Shown one piece after another: positions 1 through 5,088 of a stretch of 5,088 bases of DNA (its first letter is position 1; every line of letters begins with the position of its first letter). A program made the position numbers and the translations under genes. Under the pieces are notes generated by a model. It saw only the letters and a list, made by a program, of their open reading frames with translations, was not told where the DNA came from and did no database searches. The stretch comes from Coriobacteriia bacterium (GTDB lineage: Bacteria; Actinomycetota; Coriobacteriia; Anaerosomatales; Anaerosomataceae): contig JAFGUS010000004.1 of NCBI GenBank assembly GCA_016938395.1, positions 1 through 5,088 on the forward strand, read 5' to 3'.

Positions 1-1639
1 CGCCACGCTCGTGACGATCATGCTCCTCGGCCACTGGATCGAGATGCGCTCGATAGAGCAGGCGCGCGGTGCGCTCAAAGAGCTCGCACGCCTGCTGCCC
101 GACGTGGCGCTCCGGCTCGACGCCGACGGAGAAGCCGCGGAGGTGCCGGTGTCCGAGCTCGTCACCGGTGACATGGTGCTCGTCCGTCCTGGCGCGCGGG
201 TACCCGCGGACGGCATGGTGGTCGAGGGCGCGAGCGCGGTCGACGAGTCAATGTTCACTGGCGAGTCCCGACCGGTGGAGAAGCACGCAAGCGATCGCGT
301 CACTGCCGGCACGGTGAATGGTGCCGGGTCGCTCCGTGTGGAGGTGACCCATACCGGCGAGGAGACCGCGCTCGCGGGCATCATGCGACTCGTGGACAGC
401 GCTCAGACGTCGCGATCGCGCGCACAAGACCTCGCCGATCGCGCCGCCCGACTGCTCACGTTCGTGGCGATCGGCTCGGCGGCGGTGACCGCCGTTGCGT
501 GGTGGGCCGCTGGCGCGGAGTGGGCCTACGTCGTCGAGCGCGTCGTCACCGTGCTCGTCATCGCGTGCCCACATGCGCTCGGCCTCGCCATCCCGCTCGT
601 GATCGCCATCTCAACGACACTGGCTGCACGAAACGGGCTCCTCGTCCGCGATCGCCGCGGGCTCGAGGGAGCCCGGTTGCTCGACATCGTGGTCTTCGAC
701 AAGACCGGCACGCTCACCCTGGCCGAGCACCGCGTCGTGGATGCAGCCACCGACGGCATCACGCTGGCCGAGGCGCTGCGCCTGGCCGCGGCCGTGGAGC
801 GCGATTCCGAGCATCCCCTCGGTCGCGCGATCGCCGCCCGCGCAGCCGAGGAGGGCGTGGACGTGCCTGACGCGCTCGGCTTCGCCTCGCTCCCCGGCCG
901 GGGTGTGCGCGCGACCGTCGAAGGCCGCCAGATCGCGGTGGGCGGCCCGGCCCTGCTCGAGTCTGAGGACGTGGACATGCCGGAGGCTCTTGCAGAGGCG
1001 GCGTTGCGCGCCGGCGAGGCCGGCCGCTCGGTGGTCTATCTGGTTGATGGTTCGAGCGTGCGGGCGCTCTTCGCCGTCGCCGATGCGGTGCGTCCAGAGT
1101 CGCGAGAAGCCATCGAGCGACTCCATGCGGCCGGCATCGAAGTCGCGATGCTCACCGGCGACGCAGAACCTGTGGCGCGCGCAGTGGCGATCGAACTCGG
1201 CATCGACACCGTGCTTGCCGAGGTACTGCCTGCCGACAAGGCAGCCGAGATCGAGCGGCTGCAGGCTGGCGGCAAGCGCGTAGGCATGGTTGGTGACGGT
1301 GTGAACGATGCACCCGCCCTTGTGACGGCTGACGTTGGCATCGCCATCGGTGCCGGCACAGAGGTGGCCGTAGAGGCCGGTGATGTCGTGCTGGTGCGTT
1401 CCGACCCGCGCGACGTTCCCGCCATCGTCTCACTCTCGCGCGCGACCTACCGCAAGATGCTGCAGAACCTGTGGTGGGCGGCCGGCTACAACATCATCGC
1501 TCTCCCGCTCGCGGCGGGGCTGCTGGCCGGACAGGGTATCGTGCTCTCGCCCGCCGTGGGTGCGGTGCTGATGTCGGCGAGCACGGTGATCGTCGCCGCC
1601 AACGCTCAGTTGCTCAGGCGGTGGCGTGTCGAGAGCTGA
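1..1639 (+). CDS. copB: P1B-3-type copper/silver-translocating P-type ATPase (CopB-like), 5'-truncated by the window
   Basis: This is a heavy-metal P-type ATPase of the inner membrane, which pumps Cu(II), Cu(I) or Ag(I) out of the cell at the cost of ATP. The reading frame is open to the left edge (first whole codon at 2), so the N-terminal metal-binding region and first membrane segments are outside; the GTG at 11 is inside the gene and is not the start. In order the sequence shows the actuator TGES (257-268), a membrane pair with the metal-site motif CPH (566-574), the phosphorylation motif DKTGT (698-712), the nucleotide-binding SEHP (HP at 812-817), TGD (1154-1162), GDGVNDAP (1292-1315) and two C-terminal membrane helices with YN and MSAST residues. 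CPH rather than CPC is the mark of subgroup P1B-3, typified by Archaeoglobus CopB. All catalytic motifs are intact and it ends at TGA 1637-1639. The exact metal (Cu versus Ag) is inferred from family only. Confidence 0.93.
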   Translation, partial: ATLVTIMLLGHWIEMRSIEQARGALKELARLLPDVALRLDADGEAAEVPVSELVTGDMVLVRPGARVPADGMVVEGASAVDESMFTGESRPVEKHASDRVTAGTVNGAGSLRVEVTHTGEETALAGIMRLVDSAQTSRSRAQDLADRAARLLTFVAIGSAAVTAVAWWAAGAEWAYVVERVVTVLVIACPHALGLAIPLVIAISTTLAARNGLLVRDRRGLEGARLLDIVVFDKTGTLTLAEHRVVDAATDGITLAEALRLAAAVERDSEHPLGRAIAARAAEEGVDVPDALGFASLPGRGVRATVEGRQIAVGGPALLESEDVDMPEALAEAALRAGEAGRSVVYLVDGSSVRALFAVADAVRPESREAIERLHAAGIEVAMLTGDAEPVARAVAIELGIDTVLAEVLPADKAAEIERLQAGGKRVGMVGDGVNDAPALVTADVGIAIGAGTEVAVEAGDVVLVRSDPRDVPAIVSLSRATYRKMLQNLWWAAGYNIIALPLAAGLLAGQGIVLSPAVGAVLMSASTVIVAANAQLLRRWRVES

Positions 1640-1677
1640 GGTGGGCGCCGCGCCTGAGTCGTCGCGGAGCCTCTCAC
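1640..1677. other. Short convergent intergenic gap with a weak stem
   Basis: Only 38 bp separate the stop codons of the copper ATPase (+) and purB (-). Two short complementary pairs are nested here: AGGTG 1639-1643 with CACCT 1675-1679, and CCGCG 1648-1652 with CGCGG 1663-1667. This could be a bidirectional terminator serving both genes, but the stems are short and there is no T-run on either strand. Treat it as a possible transcription end, not a firm one. Confidence 0.25.
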
Positions 1678-3018
<1,341 letters not shown>

Positions 3019-3024
3019 CGTCGG

Positions 3025-3030
3025 CTCCTC
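3025..3030 (-). promoter_or_regulatory. purB ribosome binding site
   Basis: GAGGAG on the minus strand, with a six-base spacer to the purB ATG at 3018-3016. It fixes the start codon. Its upstream end overlaps the ten-base palindrome at 3028-3037. Confidence 0.8.
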
Positions 3031-3037
3031 ACGTGAG
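3028..3037. repeat. Perfect 10-bp palindrome CTCACGTGAG in the purB leader
   Basis: A perfect self-complementary decamer with a CACGTG core sits in the purB 5' untranslated region and overlaps the first bases of its Shine-Dalgarno sequence. It could be a dimeric repressor site or chance in GC-rich DNA. No second copy was noticed in the window. Confidence 0.35.
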
Positions 3038-3068
3038 TCGGCGGCGGGTGCGGGCGGAAGTCTCCTGC

Positions 3069-3112
3069 GGGGGTGCCATTATCGCGCAGGTGAGCGTGCG
3101 GCGCGAACCCCC
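3069..3112. promoter_or_regulatory. Nested inverted repeat between divergent promoters, candidate toxin-antitoxin operator
   Basis: Two inverted repeats are nested: outer arms GGGGGT (3069-3074) and ACCCCC (3107-3112), inner arms TCGCGC (3082-3087) and GCGCGA (3101-3106) around a 13-base spacer. Inner and outer right arms are contiguous; the left arms are split by seven bases. The element ends exactly where the candidate -35 of the toxin-antitoxin promoter begins and overlaps the candidate purB -10. XRE-type antitoxins usually repress their own operon by binding such symmetric sites, so an operator is a reasonable inference. In RNA it could fold as a bulged hairpin. Confidence 0.4.
3078..3107 (-). 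promoter_or_regulatory. Probable purB promoter
   Basis: On the minus strand GATAAT (+ strand 3078-3083) is a five-of-six match to the -10 consensus. The -35 is poor: TTCGCG at + strand 3102-3107, 18 bases away. Transcription would start near 3071 and give a leader of roughly 50 bases. Confidence 0.4.
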
Positions 3113-3142
3113 TTGACCGCCATTACTCTCTGGGTGTATTTT
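3113..3142 (+). promoter_or_regulatory. Probable promoter of the toxin-antitoxin operon
   Basis: TTGACC (3113-3118) matches five of six -35 consensus bases. The -10 is TGTATT (3135-3140, spacer 16) or TATTTT (3137-3142, spacer 18), each four of six. Transcription would begin around 3147-3150. This overlaps the TTG at 3141, the longest possible toxin start, and so argues against that start. Confidence 0.5.
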
Positions 3143-3153
3143 GTGGCTACCTC

Positions 3154-3170
3154 AGGAGGGGACGAGAGGA
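3154..3170 (+). promoter_or_regulatory. Toxin ribosome binding region
   Basis: Two purine-rich candidates lie here: AGGAGGGG (3154-3161), which is strong but 12 bases from GTG 3174, and GAGAGGA (3164-3170), which is close at three bases. The 10-mer ACGAGAGGAC at 3162-3171 recurs exactly before the antitoxin at 3526-3535, which supports use of the second site. Confidence 0.5.
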
Positions 3171-3173
3171 CAT

Positions 3174-3545
3174 GTGCAGCTCTCCCCTTATAGCGACCGG
3201 GACTCACCGAACAAGATCTGGTTCGTTTGCCGCGCGCGAGGTGACTCACCCGTGGAGCGGTTCATCGAGCGGCTCGATGGGCAAACGCGAATAGCAACAT
3301 GGCGCCTACTCGACCAAACGGAGGTGTCCGGCCCTCCGAGGAGGATCAGCCGTTTCCGACACCTCAAGGGCGATGTCTTTGAGTTCAAAGTGCATCAGGC
3401 CGTGGCCGTACGTTACTTGGGCTTCAGGTTCAACTCAGGGTGGGTGATCGCCTTCGCGGTTCACAAGCCCAGAAGCGCCACCCTGCAACGGCTGATGCGA
3501 GAGACACAGCAGCTGCATGATGAGAACGAGAGGACTCGACCATGA
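3174..3545 (+). CDS. RelE/ParE-superfamily toxin, Gp49/HigB-like
   Basis: Likely toxin of a type II toxin-antitoxin pair. HigB-like members cleave mRNA on the ribosome; that activity is known for the family and only inferred here. The 123-residue protein has the family outline: a strand (KIWFVCRARGDS), the helix start SPVERFIERL (25-34), a long helix to about 48, a basic stretch around 56-65, the FEFKV strand (69-73), AVRYLGFRF (78-86) and WVIAFAVHKPR (90-100), then a C-terminal helix to 119. This resembles the pattern FELRV...RVLYFF...I.LLHGF.KK of Gp49-like toxins. GTG 3174 was chosen because GAGAGGA lies just upstream and because the only longer start, TTG 3141, falls inside the -10 region. 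There is no in-frame stop between the two, so TTG 3141 remains possible. The stop overlaps the antitoxin start as ATGA. DNA looks less GC-rich than its neighbours, hinting at transfer. Confidence 0.78.
   Translation: MQLSPYSDRDSPNKIWFVCRARGDSPVERFIERLDGQTRIATWRLLDQTEVSGPPRRISRFRHLKGDVFEFKVHQAVAVRYLGFRFNSGWVIAFAVHKPRSATLQRLMRETQQLHDENERTRP
3528..3534 (+). promoter_or_regulatory. Antitoxin ribosome binding site inside the toxin gene
   Basis: GAGAGGA with a seven-base spacer to ATG 3542, lying within the last toxin codons. With the ATGA overlap it allows both coupled and independent translation of the antitoxin, as is common when the toxin gene comes first. Confidence 0.65.
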
Positions 3546-4144
3546 AGCTTCTTCCGTATGAGGAGAACGAATTCCAGGCGACGGTGGCCGCCGACCGCCT
3601 CACTCCCGAGTACCGGCTTGCAGGCGCAACCTACGCCATCTCCGAAGCACTCTACATCCGCATGGAGGAACTCGGGCTCACGCGAAAGGAGTTCGCGGAA
3701 CGGATGTGTGTATCGCCTGCCAGAATCACCAACATCTTTAAGGAGAAGGGCAACTTCACACTCGGTACGCTCGTCGAGGCCGCGCACGCACTCGATTGCG
3801 AGCTCACTATCGGACTCAAGCCACGCGAAATCAACGCCTCGGGCGAGTATCGCCTCCCGGGCGCAAAGGGCGCGAGCACTGCAGCCGAGACCCGCGCCCC
3901 CTACGCCCGCACGGGTTCCGTCACTCGGGCGGATCGCTCGCGCGATGAAGAGATCCGCAAGCACCTCACATCGGGCAAGCTGCGCGTGGAGGGTGACGCT
4001 GTGTTCTTGCGCCGCGACCGGGACCAGACCTACCATCCGGCTACGTTCCGGCCGGCTGGGCCACATTCGGAGAAGACCAACGTCGGACGGCGCTCGTACT
4101 ACCGCAGCCGGATACTCGCAGTCGCACGCGAGATGCAGGCCTGA
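3542..4144 (+). CDS. XRE-family helix-turn-helix antitoxin with an extra C-terminal domain
   Basis: Likely antitoxin and transcriptional autoregulator of the toxin encoded just upstream. Residues 32-90 form an XRE/HigA-type DNA-binding domain: a first helix around 33-44, LTRKEFAERM (46-55) as helix two, SPARITNIFK (58-67) as the recognition helix, and a closing helix TLGTLVEAAHAL followed by strand CELTIGL. The gene starts at ATG 3542, overlapping the toxin stop by four bases, which implies translational coupling and a matched pair. At 200 residues it is about twice the length of common XRE antitoxins. Residues 95-130 look like a low-complexity linker. Residues 131-200 hold a charged helix (RSRDEEIRKHL), a strand-like KLRVEGDAVFLRRD and a basic tail with GRRSYYRSRILAVAREM. 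I do not recognise this tail with confidence; its GRR-YY-R pattern faintly recalls segments beside HNH endonuclease domains, but no HNH residues are present. Confidence 0.82.
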   Translation: MKLLPYEENEFQATVAADRLTPEYRLAGATYAISEALYIRMEELGLTRKEFAERMCVSPARITNIFKEKGNFTLGTLVEAAHALDCELTIGLKPREINASGEYRLPGAKGASTAAETRAPYARTGSVTRADRSRDEEIRKHLTSGKLRVEGDAVFLRRDRDQTYHPATFRPAGPHSEKTNVGRRSYYRSRILAVAREMQA

Positions 4145-4193
4145 GCGTCGCGGCGCCGCACCGGCCTCGGACCGTACACACTCGCCGCGTCGC
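4145..4193 (+). terminator. Possible stem-loop after the antitoxin stop
   Basis: Positions 4145-4155 and 4183-4193 can pair as an 11-bp GC-rich stem with one T-T mismatch and a 27-base loop. It begins directly after the TGA at 4142-4144, as expected of a terminator for the toxin-antitoxin operon. No U-tract follows and the loop is large, so it may be fortuitous. The perfect palindrome GCGGCGCCGC lies at 4150-4159 within it. Confidence 0.3.
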
Positions 4194-4228
4194 ATCCGCT
4201 CGCCCCGCCACCGTGCCCGCAGACCGTG

Positions 4229-4258
4229 TCGCATCCCCCGCCACGTTTCGCGTATCAT
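4229..4258 (+). promoter_or_regulatory. Probable promoter of the riboswitch-ATPase transcript
   Basis: TATCAT at 4253-4258 matches five of six -10 bases. The -35 is weak (TCGCAT at 4229-4234, spacer 18). The predicted start near 4265 coincides with the first base pair of the riboswitch P1 helix, which supports the call. Confidence 0.5.
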
Positions 4259-4263
4259 GCGCA

Positions 4264-4365
4264 CCGAAGGGGAGTAGCAGCCCGGCCGCGCCGGGCGGCA
4301 GGCCGTCATCACGGGCGTCGGCCCCGGTCCTGCCAACGAGACACCTCGCGTGCGAGACCTTCAGG
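4264..4365 (+). ncRNA. yybP-ykoY: yybP-ykoY manganese riboswitch
   Basis: A cis-acting leader RNA that binds Mn2+ and controls the gene behind it, here a P2-type cation ATPase. The hallmark GGGGAGUAG is present at 4269-4277. P1 forms from GAAGG 4266-4270 with CCUUC 4358-4362, as in the consensus where AAGGGGAGUAG faces GAGACCUU. P2 is a perfect seven-pair stem, GCCCGGC 4280-4286 with GCCGGGC 4290-4296, capped by three bases. P3 is GGCAGG 4297-4302 with CCUGCC 4329-4334, containing GUCAUCAC. The 3' conserved part reads AACGAGACA (4335-4343), then a small P4 hairpin CUCG-CGUG-CGAG (4345-4356) and ACCUUC. Family members commonly precede Mn2+ exporters, TerC-like proteins and P-type ATPases. Recognition is by motif and fold by eye, not by a covariance search. 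Confidence 0.88.
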
Positions 4366-4401
4366 AACAGCCCTGCCCTGAACCGCTGCGCTGGAGGACC
4401 G
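4325..4401 (+). promoter_or_regulatory. Predicted expression platform: anti-Shine-Dalgarno pairing
   Basis: CGGUCCU (4325-4331), which overlaps the 3' strand of riboswitch P3, is a perfect seven-base complement of AGGACCG (4395-4401), the end of the ribosome site and the bases up to the AUG. The two pairings exclude each other. Without Mn2+ the ribosome site could be masked; Mn2+-stabilised P3 would free it. Translation-ON control by Mn2+ is known in this riboswitch class; this particular pairing is inferred. Confidence 0.5.
4393..4398 (+). promoter_or_regulatory. Ribosome binding site of the P2-type ATPase
   Basis: GGAGGA with a three-base gap to ATG 4402, a strong site at slightly short spacing. 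It fixes the start of the ATPase gene and takes part in the predicted riboswitch pairing. Confidence 0.75.
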
Positions 4402-5088
4402 ATGTCCAAGCCCGTCCCCGCACCCGCCGAACTGCCCGAGGCCTACCGCGTCGACGCGCCGCATACCGCCGACGTAGCCGCTGTGCTCGCACACCTTGCG
4501 AGCACCGCATCCGGACTCACCGAGGCCGAGTCGGCCCGACGCCTCGTAGAGGCCGGCGCCAACACGCTGCCCGAGGGCGAGGTGCGCACCATCCCGCAGA
4601 TGGTGGCGGACCAGTTCAAGGACTTCCTCATCCTCTTGCTCATCGGCGCGGCGATCGTCTCCGGTGTCCTCGGCGAGCTGGCCGACACCATCGCCATCGT
4701 GGTCATCGTCGCCCTGAACGCCATCATCGGCGTGGTGCAGGAGTACCGAGCCGAGCGCGCCATGGAGGCGCTTCGCGAGATGGCGGCTGAGACCGCGACC
4801 GTGCGGCGCGACGGGCGCACGAGCGAGATCCACGCAGCCGACCTCGCGCCCGGCGACATCGTGCTGCTCGACGCCGGACGCGTGGTGCCGGCCGACCTGC
4901 GGCTCATCGAGTCGGCGGGCCTACGGGTGGCGGAAGCCGCGCTCACCGGCGAGTCGCTGCCGGTGGAGAAGTACACCGAGCCTATCGACGCAGTCGACGC
5001 GCCAATCGGCGACCGCACCAGCATGGCGTACCGTGGCACACAGGTCGTCCATGGTCGCGGGGTCGGCGTGGTGACCGGCACCGGACTC
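4402..5088 (+). CDS. P2-type (SERCA/PMR1-like) cation-transporting ATPase, N-terminal part, 3'-truncated by the window
   Basis: A membrane pump of the P2A type that uses ATP to export divalent cations such as Ca2+ or Mn2+. The first 229 codons are present and the frame is still open at the right edge. Residues about 18-70 fit the cation ATPase N-terminal domain (GLTEAESARRLVEAGANTLP). Membrane helix one spans about 73-90 (DFLILLLIGAAIVSGVLG) and helix two about 93-113 (LADTIAIVVIVALNAIIGVV), followed by QEYRAERAMEAL, characteristic of this class. The actuator domain follows with LAPGDIVLLDAGRVVPADLRL and the dephosphorylation loop TGES at 182-185 (DNA 4945-4956). The phosphorylation and ion-site residues lie beyond the window, so the ion cannot be read directly. 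The manganese riboswitch immediately upstream makes Mn2+ export the favoured role, with Ca2+ the main alternative. Confidence 0.92.
   Translation, partial: MSKPVPAPAELPEAYRVDAPHTADVAAVLAHLASTASGLTEAESARRLVEAGANTLPEGEVRTIPQMVADQFKDFLILLLIGAAIVSGVLGELADTIAIVVIVALNAIIGVVQEYRAERAMEALREMAAETATVRRDGRTSEIHAADLAPGDIVLLDAGRVVPADLRLIESAGLRVAEAALTGESLPVEKYTEPIDAVDAPIGDRTSMAYRGTQVVHGRGVGVVTGTGL

Noticed and set aside
11..13. GTG as the start of the copper ATPase
   Set aside because: The frame is open to the left edge and the codons before it continue a typical CopB membrane segment. A start here would lack the required N-terminal helices, so the gene is cut by the window.
3172..3300. Out-of-frame ATG 3172 as a small gene
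   Set aside because: It ends after about 40 codons, has a Ser/Gly-rich sequence without family likeness and lies wholly within the toxin gene.
3558..4277. Second plus-strand frame overlapping the antitoxin
   Set aside because: It is Arg/Ser/Pro-rich, lacks domain features and overlaps a helix-turn-helix gene with a good start; a frame shadow.
3461..4336. Minus-strand 291-codon open frame across the toxin-antitoxin genes
   Set aside because: It lies antisense to two well-supported genes and runs into the riboswitch. Its residue content is typical of a GC-driven shadow frame.
4363..4401. Intrinsic terminator as the riboswitch expression platform
   Set aside because: No stable hairpin followed by a U-run is present between P1 and the ATPase start; the RBS pairing is the better explanation.

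Overview
The window is high-GC bacterial chromosomal DNA. Codon use and the sigma70-like promoter and Shine-Dalgarno signals would suit an actinobacterial lineage, but no marker gene here fixes the taxonomy, so this is a loose guess. It carries three complete genes and two partial ones, with almost no wasted space.

Layout. (1) Positions 1-1639, + strand: the C-terminal two thirds or more of a P1B-3 (CopB-type, CPH motif) copper/silver P-type ATPase whose 5' end lies outside the window. (2) Positions 1678-3018, - strand: a complete adenylosuccinate lyase gene, purB, convergent with the ATPase gene across a 38-bp gap. (3) Positions 3019-3173: a compact divergent control region. It holds a likely purB promoter, a likely toxin-antitoxin promoter and a nested inverted repeat between them. 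(4) Positions 3174-4144, + strand: a two-gene toxin-antitoxin module in the toxin-first (HigBA-like) order, joined by an ATGA overlap. The antitoxin has an XRE helix-turn-helix and an unusual basic C-terminal extension of about 105 residues. (5) Positions 4145-4401: a non-coding stretch with a possible stem-loop, a promoter, and a well-formed yybP-ykoY (manganese) riboswitch. (6) Positions 4402-5088, + strand: the first 229 residues of a P2-type (SERCA/PMR1-like) cation-transporting ATPase, open at the right edge.

How it fits together. The riboswitch and the P2-type ATPase form one logical unit: a manganese-sensing leader in front of a probable Mn2+/Ca2+ pump. A seven-base perfect complement between the riboswitch P3 region and the ribosome binding site suggests how translation could be switched. 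The toxin-antitoxin module looks like an insertion between housekeeping purB and metal-homeostasis genes. Its putative operator overlaps the candidate purB -10 element, so the two may influence each other.

Most novel points: the antitoxin's unexplained C-terminal domain, the predicted switching helix in the riboswitch, and the shared control region between purB and the toxin-antitoxin genes. No tRNA, rRNA, CRISPR array or insertion sequence was seen.
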